From Actinosynnema sp042752395 (GTDB taxonomy: Bacteria; Actinomycetota; Actinomycetes; Mycobacteriales; Pseudonocardiaceae), in NCBI RefSeq assembly GCF_042752395.1, contig NZ_JBHYXZ010000006.1, forward strand, positions 47,873-111,872: a stretch of 64,000 nt of DNA. Direction: 5' to 3'. The notes beneath the pieces were generated by a model that worked only from the letters and a program-made list of their open reading frames with translations, searched no databases and was not told where the DNA came from. Positions 54,747 through 63,766 of this stretch are shown here, in pieces (the stretch's first letter is position 1; every line of letters begins with the position of its first letter). A program made the translations under genes and the position numbers.

Positions 54747-55829
54747 GTGACCACACCACCCGCCCTCCTCGCCGCACGCGCCGGGGTCGCCGAACGCGCG
54801 GTCGAGTCCCGCCACCTGCGGCGGGTCTGGGGGGTGCCGGGCACGGCCCTCGGCGCGGTCGCCTGGCCGCCGGACTGGTCCGGCCGGCTGCACGTCCGGT
54901 TCGGCTACTGGTGGCAGGCGCACCTGCTGGACTGCGTCCTCGACGCCCAGCTCCGCTCGCCGCGCGAGTCGCGCGCGGCGCTGGTGAAGCGGCTCGTGCG
55001 CGGCATCCGGGTGCGCAACCTGGTCGGCTGGACCAACGACTACTACGACGACGTGGCGTGGCTGGGGCTCGCGCTGCTGCGCGCCGAGCGGGACGTCGGC
55101 ATCGCCCGGCCGGAGGTCGTCGCCACCATCGCGGACCGGCTGCGCGCCGGGTGGACCGACCACGGCGGCGGCGGGATCTGGTGGAAGCGCGACGACGACT
55201 TCAAGAACGTCCCCGCGAACGGTCCCGCGGCGATCCTGTTCGCCCGGCTCGGCGAGCGCGCCGACCTCGGCCGGGCCCGGTCCATCGTGGACTGGATCGA
55301 GGACCACCTGGTCGACCCGGAGACCGGGCTGGTGTGGGACGGGCTGCACGTCCACCCCGACGGCTCGATCCGGGAGATCGAGAAGAACTTCTACACCTAC
55401 TGCCAGGGCGTGGTGCTCGGCGCGTGCGTGGAGCTGGGTTCCGCGCGCTACCAGGACAAGGCGGCGCGGATCATCGCCGCGGTGGACGAGCACCTGGCCA
55501 CCGACGGCGTCCTGCGCGGGCACGGCGGCGGGGACGGCGGCCTGTTCGGCGGCATCCTCACCCGGTACCTGGCGCAGGCCGCGCTGCGGCTCGACCGGCC
55601 CGAGGCGACCCTCGCGGCGGACCTCGTGCTGCGGTCGGCGAACGCGGTGTGGGCGAACCGGACCGCGGTGGTGAGCGGGCCGCTGTTCGGTCCCGAGTGG
55701 ACGAAACCCGCGGTCAGGCCGTCCGGGCGGGAGCCGGAGCGCGACCTGTCCGTCCAACTCGGCGGGTGGATGGCGCTGGAGGCCGCCGCCCTGCTGGAGC
55801 GCAACGGGATCGGGCGGGCCGCGGCCTGA
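54747..55829 (+). CDS. Glycoside hydrolase family 76-like protein
   Basis: 360 residues of alpha/alpha-barrel type. The key Asp pair is in GWTNDYYDDVAWLGLALL, followed by GGGGIWWKRDDDFKNVPANG, as in GH76 alpha-1,6-mannanases. No signal peptide is visible, so the protein looks cytoplasmic, unlike secreted GH76 enzymes. Substrate might be a mannose-containing oligosaccharide. It is convergent with the LacI gene (4 bp between stops). Confidence 0.82.
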   Translation: MTTPPALLAARAGVAERAVESRHLRRVWGVPGTALGAVAWPPDWSGRLHVRFGYWWQAHLLDCVLDAQLRSPRESRAALVKRLVRGIRVRNLVGWTNDYYDDVAWLGLALLRAERDVGIARPEVVATIADRLRAGWTDHGGGGIWWKRDDDFKNVPANGPAAILFARLGERADLGRARSIVDWIEDHLVDPETGLVWDGLHVHPDGSIREIEKNFYTYCQGVVLGACVELGSARYQDKAARIIAAVDEHLATDGVLRGHGGGDGGLFGGILTRYLAQAALRLDRPEATLAADLVLRSANAVWANRTAVVSGPLFGPEWTKPAVRPSGREPERDLSVQLGGWMALEAAALLERNGIGRAAA

Positions 55830-55833
55830 CGCG

Positions 55834-56790
55834 TCAGTGGCAGCCGCAGGATCGCCGGTGCCGCAGCTCGGGCGGCAGCCGGATCGTCTCCGGCGGCCGG
55901 GTCGGATCCTCGATGCGGGACAGCAGCAGCCGCACCGCGGTGCGCCCGATCTCCTCCACCGGCTGCGCCATCGCGGTCAGCGGCGGGTCGACCAGCTCCG
56001 CCCACTCCACCTCGTCGTAGGTGACCAGGGCCAGGTCCGACCCGATCCGCACGCCGTGCGCCCGCGCCGTCCGCAGCACGTCCACCAGCACCTGGTGGTC
56101 GTTCACCACCACGCCCGTGACCTGCCCGAGCAGCGGCGCCAACGAAGGCCGCACCAGGTCCTCGTCCCACGCCAGCCCCGCCCGGCCGAGGCCGAGCCGG
56201 TAGCCGAGCACCCGCTCGTCCGTGGTCGCGAGGCCGGGTTGGCCGGACACCAGCCCGATCCGCCGGTGCCCCAGCTCCGCCAGGTGCCGGACCAGCGTGG
56301 ACGTGGCCTGCACGTTCTCCGGGCCCACCTGGTCGGTGTCCCGCGCCACGGTCAACCGGTCGACCAGCACCGTCGGCACGCCCAGCCGGCGCAGCTCGGG
56401 CAGCGCGGCCGAGCCGGACGTCGGCGTGAGCAGCACCCCGTCCACCCGCCGCGACCGCAGCATCCGCACCGCGGCCTGCTCGGACTCGGCGCTGTCGTGG
56501 GTGTCGATCAGCACCAGCGTGTACCCGGCCCTGGTGGCCTCGCCCTCGATCGCCGCGATCAGCTCGGCGAAGTACGGGTGCGACACGAGCGACACGGCGA
56601 GCCCCAGGGACTTCGTGCCGCCGGTGACGAGCGAGCGCGCGATGGCGTCGCCGGTGTAGCCGGTCTCCTCGATCGCCTTGAGCACCCGTTCCCGGGTGGC
56701 GGCGGCGACCGACCGCGTTTCGTTGATCACGTGTGAGACCGTGGTGATGGAGACGCCGGCGAGACTGGCGACCTCCCGCATGGTGACCAT
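55834..56790 (-). CDS. LacI-family regulator
   Basis: 318 residues. N-terminal HTH: MREVASLAGVSITTVSHVIN, followed by the hinge and a periplasmic-binding-type sensor (LGLAVSLVSHPYFAELIAAI, EQAAVRMLRSRRVDGVLLTP). C-terminus ends in RHRRSCGCH. Divergent from the PfkB kinase, with a LacI-type operator (56814-56827) between them. Effector probably a sugar or sugar phosphate. Confidence 0.92.
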   Translation of the reverse strand: MVTMREVASLAGVSITTVSHVINETRSVAAATRERVLKAIEETGYTGDAIARSLVTGGTKSLGLAVSLVSHPYFAELIAAIEGEATRAGYTLVLIDTHDSAESEQAAVRMLRSRRVDGVLLTPTSGSAALPELRRLGVPTVLVDRLTVARDTDQVGPENVQATSTLVRHLAELGHRRIGLVSGQPGLATTDERVLGYRLGLGRAGLAWDEDLVRPSLAPLLGQVTGVVVNDHQVLVDVLRTARAHGVRIGSDLALVTYDEVEWAELVDPPLTAMAQPVEEIGRTAVRLLLSRIEDPTRPPETIRLPPELRHRRSCGCH

Positions 56791-56813
56791 GGACTCGTCC
56801 CCGTTCGGGCTTG

Positions 56814-56827
56814 CGCAAGCGATTGCG
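56814..56827. promoter_or_regulatory. LacI-type operator
   Basis: CGCAAGCGATTGCG, palindromic in 6 of 7 pairs with the central CG typical of the LacI family, 24 bases upstream of the lacI start and 32 before pfkB. Confidence 0.8.
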
Positions 56828-56858
56828 TGGGGACTTTACCCGTGAGGAGGAACGCGTC

Positions 56859-57692
56859 GTGGTTTCCGTGCTGTGTGTCGGGCTGACCACCGTGGACGTG
56901 ACGCAGCGGGTGGCGGAGTTCCCCGTGCCGGGGCAGAAGGTGCAGTCGCTCGACGTGCACCTCGCGCCCGGTGGCCCGGCGGCGAACGCGGCCCGCGCGG
57001 TGGCGGCGCTGGGGCACCGGGCGGTGCTGGTGACCGCGCTGGGCGGCGAGCTGGGCGACTACGCCCGGCGGGCGCTGCACCCGGTGGAGGTGCGGTCCGC
57101 CGGAGCGGGAGGCCCCGCGCTGAGCATGGTCGCGGTGCGCGAGCGCGACGGCGAGCGGACGGTGATCTCGCGCAACGCGGTCGGGGTCGAGGTGGCCGAC
57201 GCGGTGGACCCGGCGCTGGTCGAGGCGTCCGACGTGGTGCTGGTCGACGGGCACCTGGGTCCGCTCGCGCTGCGAGCCGCGCGGCACGCGAGGCGCGCCG
57301 GTGTGCCCGTGGTGCTGGACGCCGGCAGCTGGAAGCCCGTGCTGGACGACCTGCTGCCGCTCGTGGACGTCGCCGCGTGCTCGGCCGCGTTCGAGCTGTC
57401 CGAGGCCGAGGTGCACGCCCGGGGCGTGCCGCTGGTGATCCGCACGCACGGCGCGGACCCGGTCACCTGGTCGCGAGGTGGTGCCACGGGCTCCCAACCG
57501 GTACCTGTGGTCGAGGTGCGCGACACCAACGGCGCGGGCGACGTGTGGCACGGTGCGCTGGCGGTCGCGGTCGCCCGCGGGCTGGCGGTGGACGACGCCG
57601 TCCGGTGGGCGAACGAGGTGGCCGCGGTGCGCGTGCGCCACACCGCGCGGGACTGGGTGGAGGAGCTGGGACGGTGGCGGGACAGCGGATGA
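56859..57692 (+). CDS. PfkB-family carbohydrate kinase
   Basis: 277 residues from the GTG at 56859 with GAGGAGG upstream. N-terminal APGGPAANAARAVAALG and C-terminal DTNGAGDVWHGALA are the two PfkB signatures. Substrate unknown; ribokinase/fructokinase-like. Overlaps the next kinase (ATGA), so both form an operon under the LacI regulator. Confidence 0.9.
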   Translation: MVSVLCVGLTTVDVTQRVAEFPVPGQKVQSLDVHLAPGGPAANAARAVAALGHRAVLVTALGGELGDYARRALHPVEVRSAGAGGPALSMVAVRERDGERTVISRNAVGVEVADAVDPALVEASDVVLVDGHLGPLALRAARHARRAGVPVVLDAGSWKPVLDDLLPLVDVAACSAAFELSEAEVHARGVPLVIRTHGADPVTWSRGGATGSQPVPVVEVRDTNGAGDVWHGALAVAVARGLAVDDAVRWANEVAAVRVRHTARDWVEELGRWRDSG

Positions 57693-58309
57693 GGTTCGAC
57701 GAGCTGGTCGACCGGGCGCGGCTGCTGGTGGACACCGGCGAGCGCAGGCTGCTCGGCATCGGCGGCGCGCCGGGCTCGGGCAAGTCGACGCTGGCGCGCC
57801 GGCTGGTCGACGCGCTGGGCGACGACGCGGCGCTGGTCGGCATGGACGGGTTCCACCTGGCCCAGCGCGAGCTGGAGCGGCTGGGCATCGCCGACCGCAA
57901 GGGCGCGCCCGACACGTTCGACATCCCCGGCTACGTGGACCTGCTCGGCCGGATCAAGGCGTGCGGGCCCGACGTGGTGTACGCGCCCGAGTTCCGCCGC
58001 GAGATCGAGGAGCCGATCGCGTGCGCGGTGCCGGTCGACCCGTCCGTGTCGCTCGTCGTGACCGAGGGCAACTACCTGCTGCTCCAGTACGACAAGTGGA
58101 AGCGCGTGCGGGTCGTGCTGGACGAGGCGTGGTTCCTGATGATCGACGAGGAGCTGCGGGTGTCGCGGCTGATCGACCGGCACGTCCGCTACGGGCGGTC
58201 GGTCGAGGACGCCCGCGAGCGCGTGCTGCACGGCAGCGACCACGTCAACGCGCTCATGGTGAACGCGTCCAAGGCGAGCGCCGACCTGGTGATCACCGAG
58301 GTGCTGTGA
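57689..58309 (+). CDS. Nucleoside/sugar kinase of the uridine-kinase type
   Basis: 206 residues. Walker A GGAPGSGKSTLARRL, then GMDGFHLAQRELERLG, FDIPGYVDLL, EFRREIEEPI and VTEGNYLLLQYDKWKRV: this is the P-loop kinase group of FrcK and pantothenate-kinase relatives found in sugar-use operons. ATG at 57689 overlaps the PfkB stop. With the PfkB kinase it may phosphorylate successive intermediates. Confidence 0.85.
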   Translation: MRFDELVDRARLLVDTGERRLLGIGGAPGSGKSTLARRLVDALGDDAALVGMDGFHLAQRELERLGIADRKGAPDTFDIPGYVDLLGRIKACGPDVVYAPEFRREIEEPIACAVPVDPSVSLVVTEGNYLLLQYDKWKRVRVVLDEAWFLMIDEELRVSRLIDRHVRYGRSVEDARERVLHGSDHVNALMVNASKASADLVITEVL

Positions 58310-58313
58310 CCGG

Positions 58314-58979
58314 TCAGGACGCCGCGCCGACCTCCTCGTCCACCGGCTTCTTCATCTCCTGCCGGTAGCGGTACAGGCCGTAGGCGGTGCCGCCGACGAA
58401 GAACGCGATGCTGACGACCACCGCGACCGTCTCCAGCCACGGCACGGCGGCGAGCAGGCCCGCGCCGTAGTAGCCGGCCAGCACCAGCGTGGGCACCCAG
58501 GCGATCGCGCCGATGGTCGTGGCCAGCATGAACCGCTTCGGGTCCATCCGGGCCGCGCCGGCGATCATCGGGGCGAGCGTGCGCACCCACGGGATCCACC
58601 GGGCCAGCACGATCGCCCAGAAACCCCTCCGGTCGAGGAAGTCGCGGGCCTTGGCGAGGTTCTCCTTGTTGAGGACCCGGCCGCCGCGGCGGGCCAGCAG
58701 GCGCGTGCCGGTGTGCCGGCCGATGTAGTAGCCGATCTGGTTGCCGACGACGGCCACGACGAGCGCGGCTCCCGACAGCAGCCAGGCCGACAGCTCGCCG
58801 TCGTGCGACGCGAGCACCACACCGGCGGCGAACAGCAACGAGTCGCCGGGCAGGAAGAGGCCGAAGATGAACGCGCACTCGAAGAAGATGAAGCTCAGCG
58901 TGATCAGCCACACGGCCAGCGGGCCTGCGGAATCGAGCTGAACGAACGCGACAGCCTCGGACGATGCGGACAACACCAC
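58314..58979 (-). CDS. DedA-family membrane protein
   Basis: 221 residues from the GTG at 58979, seven bases after TAGGCT on the complement (leaderless). FGLFLPGDSLLFAAGVVL, GYYIGRHTG, FLDRRGFWAIVLARWIPWVR and APMIAGAARM are the DedA family motifs; five to six membrane helices. DedA proteins move lipid carriers such as undecaprenyl phosphate. A second copy lies at 60697. Confidence 0.9.
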   Translation of the reverse strand: MVLSASSEAVAFVQLDSAGPLAVWLITLSFIFFECAFIFGLFLPGDSLLFAAGVVLASHDGELSAWLLSGAALVVAVVGNQIGYYIGRHTGTRLLARRGGRVLNKENLAKARDFLDRRGFWAIVLARWIPWVRTLAPMIAGAARMDPKRFMLATTIGAIAWVPTLVLAGYYGAGLLAAVPWLETVAVVVSIAFFVGGTAYGLYRYRQEMKKPVDEEVGAAS

Positions 58980-59224
58980 GCCATGCAGCCTACGTGGGAG
59001 TACGGCGTCACCCGGGCGACATGGGGACAACGCCTTGCCGAAGCCTCGGCGTCGTGGCGGTTCGCGCACGTCCGGACACGTGCCGCAGTGGTCCCGGGCC
59101 CGTCGGCGGCGGCCGGTCCGGGCTGCGGGATCCCGCAGCGCGGGGGTGGCGCGGGCGCGCGCGGCGCGGGTTGCCCCCCGTGCGGACCCTGCTCAGGGAC
59201 GCGCTGAGCGGTTAGCGTGGAGTG

Positions 59225-60604
59225 ATGGAGTCCTTGCTCGCCGAACTCCGCTCCGCCGTCGGCGCCGACGCGGTGCTCACCGACGTCGACGTCACCGCGA
59301 GCTACCAGCGGGACATGATGCCGCTGGCCCCCTACGGGCAGCCGCTGGCGGTGGTGCTGCCGACGTCCGCGGCCCAGGTGCAGGCGGTCGTGCGGGCCTG
59401 CGCGGCGGCCGGGACGCCGATCGTGCCGCGCGGCGCGGGCAGCGGCCTGTCGGGGGCGGCGAACGCGGTCGACGGCTGCGTGGTGCTGGTGACCACCCGG
59501 ATGAACTCGATCGTGGAGATCGACCCGGAGAACCGGCTGGCCGTGGTGGAACCCGGCGTGGTGAACCTCGACCTGCGCGGCGCGGTGGAGAAGCACGGGC
59601 TGTTCTACCCGCCGGACCCGTCCAGCTACGACTGGTGCACGATCGGCGGGAACCTGTCCACCAACGCGGGCGGGCTGTGCTGCGTGAAGTACGGCGTGAC
59701 CACGGACTCCGTGCTCGGCCTGGACGTGGTGCTGGCCGACGGCGAGCTGCTGCGGACCGGCCGGCGCACCGTCAAGGGCGTGGCCGGGTACGACCTGACC
59801 AAGCTGTTCATCGGCAGCGAGGGCACCCTGGGCGTGATCACCCGGGCGACCCTGGCGCTGCGGCCCCTGCCCCAGGCGCCGGCGACGCTCGTGGCGACGT
59901 TCAACAGCACGGCCGACGCGGGCGCGGCGGTCAGCCGGATCGTGGCCGAGGGCATCGTGCCGTCGCTGATGGAGATCATGGACCGCACGACCATCCGGGC
60001 CGTGGAGCAGTACCTGAAGACGGACCTGAACGCCGACGCGGCGCTGCTGCTGTGCCAGTCCGACTCGGGCGGCGAGGCGGGGCGGCGGGAGCTGGCGGCC
60101 ATCGAGCAGGCGTGCGCGACGGCCGGGGCGGACCTGGTCTACGCGACCGAGGACCTGGGCGAGGGGCGCGACCTGCTCGCCGCCCGGCGGGCCGTGCTGA
60201 TGGCGCTGGAGGTCTACGGCGCGTGGCTCACCGACGACGTGTGCGTGCCGCGGACGAGGATCGCGGACCTGATCGCCGGGTGCGAGCGGGTCAGCGCGGA
60301 GGTGGGGTTGCGGATCGCCGTGGTGGGGCACGCCGGCGACGGCAACATGCACCCCACCATCGTGTACGACCCGACGTCGGCGGACGAGTTCGCGCGGGCG
60401 AAGCGGGCGTTCGACGAGATCCTGGCGCTCGGGCTCGCGCTCGGCGGCACGGTGACCGGCGAGCACGGCATCGGCAAGATCAAGCGGGAGTGGCTGGCGC
60501 GGGAGATCGGGCCGGTCGGGCTCCGGGTCCACCGCGAGATCAAGCGCGCGTTGGACCCGGGGAACCTGTTCAACCCCGGGTCGATGTTCGACGTGGGGGT
60601 CTAG
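59225..60604 (+). CDS. FAD-linked oxidase (GlcD/D-lactate dehydrogenase-like)
   Basis: 459 residues. N-terminal FAD (PCMH) domain: GTPIVPRGAGSGLSGAANAV, PDPSSYDWCTIGGNLSTNAG, LFIGSEGTLGVITRATLALR. C-terminal FAD-oxidase domain with HAGDGNMHPTIVYD and GTVTGEHGIGKIKREWL, whose His bind the alpha-hydroxy acid. Leaderless: TAGCGT (59213-59218), six bases, then ATG at 59225. Substrate is probably glycolate or D-lactate; partner subunits are absent. Confidence 0.9.
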   Translation: MESLLAELRSAVGADAVLTDVDVTASYQRDMMPLAPYGQPLAVVLPTSAAQVQAVVRACAAAGTPIVPRGAGSGLSGAANAVDGCVVLVTTRMNSIVEIDPENRLAVVEPGVVNLDLRGAVEKHGLFYPPDPSSYDWCTIGGNLSTNAGGLCCVKYGVTTDSVLGLDVVLADGELLRTGRRTVKGVAGYDLTKLFIGSEGTLGVITRATLALRPLPQAPATLVATFNSTADAGAAVSRIVAEGIVPSLMEIMDRTTIRAVEQYLKTDLNADAALLLCQSDSGGEAGRRELAAIEQACATAGADLVYATEDLGEGRDLLAARRAVLMALEVYGAWLTDDVCVPRTRIADLIAGCERVSAEVGLRIAVVGHAGDGNMHPTIVYDPTSADEFARAKRAFDEILALGLALGGTVTGEHGIGKIKREWLAREIGPVGLRVHREIKRALDPGNLFNPGSMFDVGV

Positions 60605-60696
60605 GTCCGGGGGGATACGTCGGCCGGAGGCCCGGAGGCGCGGGCTTGGGGACGCGGTGGTGCGGGGGCAGGGCGGTGCGGGACCGGGGGCGGGGC

Positions 60697-61425
60697 CTAC
60701 TCGACGGGGCGGATCCGCTGGGTGTCGTCCACGCGCTCGATGACCTGGGTGATGTCGGCCGCCTCCTGGGCGAGCAGCGACTTCTTCTCCCGCCGGGCCT
60801 TGACGACCTCGATGATGATCGGGACGACCGAGATCAGCACGATCAGGATCAGCATCATCTCGAGGTTGTCGCGCACGAACTGGATCTGGCCGAGGAAGTA
60901 GCCGAGGACCGTCAGGCCGGCGGCCCACGCGATGCCGCCGATCAGCGAGTACGTGAAGTACTTGCGCGCGTCCATCCGGCCGACGCCCGCCATCGCGGTG
61001 ATGAAGGTGCGCACGATCGGCACGAACCGCGCCATCACGATCGCGCGCGCGCCGTACTTGTCGAAGAACTCGTGCGTCTTGTCGACGTACTCCTTCTTGA
61101 AGATCTTCGACTCGGGCTTGTTGAACAGCGCCGGCCCGGCCCGGTGCCCGATCCAGTAGCCGACCACGTTGCCCACCAGGGCGCACACCGTGAGCAGCAC
61201 GCAGACCAGCCACAACGGGTACTCCAGCACCCCCGAGGCCACGAACAGGCCCGCGGTGAACAGCAGCGAGTCGCCCGGCAGGAAGAAGCCGACCAGCAGG
61301 CCGCACTCCGCGAAGACGATGAAGCACAGGCCGACCAGCATGTACGGCCCGAGCCCCTTGAGCAGGATCTGCGGGTCCAGCCAGTCGGGGCCGAGGGCGA
61401 GCGTGGAGGTGAGCGCGACCGTCAC
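60697..61425 (-). CDS. DedA-family membrane protein 2
   Basis: 242 residues from the GTG at 61425, seven bases after TACCGT (61433-61438, complement); a GTG at 61434 would fall inside that element. GFFLPGDSLLFTAGLFVA, GYWIGHRAGPAL, FFDKYGARAIVMARFVPIVR and AGVGRMDARKYF are the family motifs. A charged C-terminal tail (KARREKKSLLAQEAADIT) is additional to the other copy. Confidence 0.9.
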   Translation of the reverse strand: MTVALTSTLALGPDWLDPQILLKGLGPYMLVGLCFIVFAECGLLVGFFLPGDSLLFTAGLFVASGVLEYPLWLVCVLLTVCALVGNVVGYWIGHRAGPALFNKPESKIFKKEYVDKTHEFFDKYGARAIVMARFVPIVRTFITAMAGVGRMDARKYFTYSLIGGIAWAAGLTVLGYFLGQIQFVRDNLEMMLILIVLISVVPIIIEVVKARREKKSLLAQEAADITQVIERVDDTQRIRPVE

Positions 61426-61444
61426 GGCGACCACGGTACAGGCA

Positions 61445-61630
61445 TCACCTGAGCGTCATGACCGCCACGACCGTGCCGGCGGCCAGCCCCAGCAGCACCG
61501 CGAGCAGCAGCACCCAGCCCGCGCCGAGCGCCGGGCGCGCCCGCCGGACCGGCGCGGGCGGGTGCGCGCCGGAGCTGGTGGCCTGCGCGCGCAACGCGTC
61601 GGCCACCAGCTTCTCCTGGTCCTCGGGCAC
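61445..61630 (-). CDS. Small single-span membrane protein (61 aa)
   Basis: MPEDQEKLVADALRAQATSS begins a 61-residue peptide with a C-terminal membrane helix (GWVLLLAVLLGLAAGTVVAV). GTG at 61630, five bases after the nagA stop, so it is probably the last gene of the nagK-nagA operon. No family recognised; the N-terminal helix-plus-anchor form is common in actinobacteria. Confidence 0.65.
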   Translation of the reverse strand: MPEDQEKLVADALRAQATSSGAHPPAPVRRARPALGAGWVLLLAVLLGLAAGTVVAVMTLR

Positions 61631-61635
61631 CCGGG

Positions 61636-62820
61636 TCAGTCCTTCGTCTGGTTGCCTGCTCCGGCAGAGGCTACCCACGCGCCCCGGGCCATCACCTCGC
61701 GCGGCCTCAGCTCGGCGTCCAGCACGACCAGGTCGGCGGCGAGGCCGGCGCGCAGCTCGCCGGTGCGGTCCTGGAGGCCGAGCAGCCGCGCCGGGTGGGT
61801 GGCGGTGGCCCGCACCGCCTCCTCGACGGTGAGGCCGCACGACTGGACCGCGTTGCGGAACGCGGCGTCCATGGTGAGCGTGCTGCCCGCGAGGGACGCG
61901 CCGCCGGCGAGCGTCGGCACGCCGTCCACCACCCGCACCTCCAGGCCGCCCACGTCGTAGACGCCGTCGCCCACGCCCGCCGCCGCGATCGCGTCGGTGA
62001 CCAGGACGGTCCGGCGCACGCCCGCGTGCCGCGCGGCGAGGCGCACCGCGGTGGGGTGCAGGTGCACCAGGTCGCAGATCAGCTCGACGGTGACGCGCTC
62101 GTCGTCCAGCAGCGCGCCGATCGGACCCGGCTCGCGGTGGTGCAGCGGGCGCATGCCGTTGAACAGGTGCGTGGCGACCGTCGCGCCCGCCTCGACGGCC
62201 GGGCGGATCTGCGCCTCGGTGGCGTCGGTGTGGCCGATCGCGGCCAGGACGTCGTTGTCCACCAGGTGGCGGACCGCGTCCACGCCGTGCTCCAGCTCGG
62301 GCGCGATCGTGATCATGCGGACCGCGCCGCCGCCCGCGTCGAGCAGCTTGTCGATCGAGGCGCGGTCGGGTGGGCAGAGGATGGCCGGGTCGTGCGCGCC
62401 GCACCGCGCGGCGGACAGGAACGGGCCTTCGAGGTGGATGCCCGCGAGGACGTCGTCGCGGACCAGCTCGGTGAGGGCCTTGACCTGGTCGGCCAGCTCC
62501 GGGACGGGCCGGGAGACCAGGCTGGCGAGCAGCGTGGTGGTGCCGTGCCTGCGGTGCGCGTTCGCGGCTTTGACCACCCGCGCCGGGTCCGCGCTGGTGA
62601 ACGCCTCACCGCCGCCGCCGTGGCAGTGGATGTCGACGAAGCCCGGCACCACCAGGCCGCCGGTCACGTCCGCGGTCGGGCCGTCCGGCGGAGCCCCCTG
62701 CCCGACGGCCGCGATCACGCCGTCCCGCACCGCGACCCACCCCTGGTCGAGCACCCCGTCGGGCGTGACGACCCGACCACCGGTCAGGGTCACGTCCACG
62801 GGTCCACCCCACGTGCTCAT
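61636..62820 (-). CDS. nagA: N-acetylglucosamine-6-phosphate deacetylase
   Basis: 394 residues. Amidohydrolase motifs: PGFVDIHCHGGGGEAF, IHLEGPFLS (metal Glu), AAIGHTDAT, THLFNGMRPLHHREPG, CDLVHLHP, and VTDAIAAAG with the catalytic Asp. Makes glucosamine-6-phosphate. The ATG at 62820 overlaps the kinase stop (ATGA). The DasR-type site upstream of the kinase probably controls both. Confidence 0.94.
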   Translation of the reverse strand: MSTWGGPVDVTLTGGRVVTPDGVLDQGWVAVRDGVIAAVGQGAPPDGPTADVTGGLVVPGFVDIHCHGGGGEAFTSADPARVVKAANAHRRHGTTTLLASLVSRPVPELADQVKALTELVRDDVLAGIHLEGPFLSAARCGAHDPAILCPPDRASIDKLLDAGGGAVRMITIAPELEHGVDAVRHLVDNDVLAAIGHTDATEAQIRPAVEAGATVATHLFNGMRPLHHREPGPIGALLDDERVTVELICDLVHLHPTAVRLAARHAGVRRTVLVTDAIAAAGVGDGVYDVGGLEVRVVDGVPTLAGGASLAGSTLTMDAAFRNAVQSCGLTVEEAVRATATHPARLLGLQDRTGELRAGLAADLVVLDAELRPREVMARGAWVASAGAGNQTKD

Positions 62821-63722
62821 CTCTCCTCCAGCATGTCGATGGCCAGCAGCGCGGCACCGAGGCACCCGGCCTCGTCGCCCAACGCCGCCAGCCGCAGTTC
62901 CGGGCGTCGGTGGAACGCGATCAGCTCGTCCAACCGCCCGCCCAGCGGGTCCGTCAAGCGCGGACCCGCGAGTGCCAGGCCGCCGCCCAGCACGACGGCG
63001 CGTGGTCCCAGCAGCGCGGCCAGCAGCAGGATGCCCCGCGCGAGCGCGTCGACCGCCTCCCGCCACACGGCCAGCGCGTCCGGGTCTCCCTCGGTGAGCA
63101 GCGCCGCCACGTCGGCGGCGCCGGCGACGGGGCGGTTCGTGCGCTCGGTGTAGCGGCGGGCGATGGCGGCGCTGCTCGCCCGTGCCTCCACGCACCCGGT
63201 CTGACCGCAGCCGCACGGGTCGCCGTGGCCGACGTCCACGTGCCCGATCTCGCCGGGCGCGACGGACACCCGACCGTCCACGACGAGCGCGGCGGCGATG
63301 CCGGTGCCGATCGGCATGATCACCGCGTCGGTCAGGCCGCGGGCGTTGCCCTGGCGCAGCTCGGCCAGGCCGCCGGCGCGGACGTCGTGCCCGAACGCGG
63401 TGGGCAGGCCGGTGGCCGCGGCGATCCGGTCGCGGAACGGGTAGTCGGCCCAGCCGAGGTTGGTGGAGTAGACGCCGGTGCCGGTCGCTTCGTCCACGAT
63501 GCCCGGGACGACCACGCCGACCGCCTCGACCGGGTGCTCGGAGGCGGCGCGCAGGTCGTGGACCAGGGCGGTCACGTCCTCGACCACGGCGTCGCCGCCC
63601 GGTCGCGTCGCGGAGCGCCGCTGGAGCACCGGTCGCACCCCGGTGGGGGTGCCGGTGACCAGGGCGGCCTTCGTCCCGGTTCCGCCGACGTCGACGGCTA
63701 TCACGTGTCTGGTGCGCGCCAC
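62817..63722 (-). CDS. ROK-family kinase, probably N-acetylglucosamine kinase
   Basis: 301 residues. ATP motif VIAVDVGGTGTKAALVTG; ROK zinc site EIGHVDVGHGDPCGCGQTGC, then VEARASSAAI; Asp base in GHDVRAGGLAELR (variant of the ROK END). GTG at 63722. Coupling with nagA and a DasR-type site makes GlcNAc kinase (NagK) likelier than glucokinase. Substrate is inference. Confidence 0.88.
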   Translation of the reverse strand: MARTRHVIAVDVGGTGTKAALVTGTPTGVRPVLQRRSATRPGGDAVVEDVTALVHDLRAASEHPVEAVGVVVPGIVDEATGTGVYSTNLGWADYPFRDRIAAATGLPTAFGHDVRAGGLAELRQGNARGLTDAVIMPIGTGIAAALVVDGRVSVAPGEIGHVDVGHGDPCGCGQTGCVEARASSAAIARRYTERTNRPVAGAADVAALLTEGDPDALAVWREAVDALARGILLLAALLGPRAVVLGGGLALAGPRLTDPLGGRLDELIAFHRRPELRLAALGDEAGCLGAALLAIDMLEER

Positions 63723-63752
63723 GAGGACCGATACTGCGGCATCCGACCACCA

Positions 63753-63766
63753 TTGGTCTATACCAA
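63753..63766. promoter_or_regulatory. DasR-type dre operator
   Basis: TTGGTCTATACCAA, palindromic in six of seven pairs, is within two changes of the core TGGTCTAGACCA bound by DasR. It lies 31 bases before the kinase start. dasR itself is not in the window. Confidence 0.75.
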
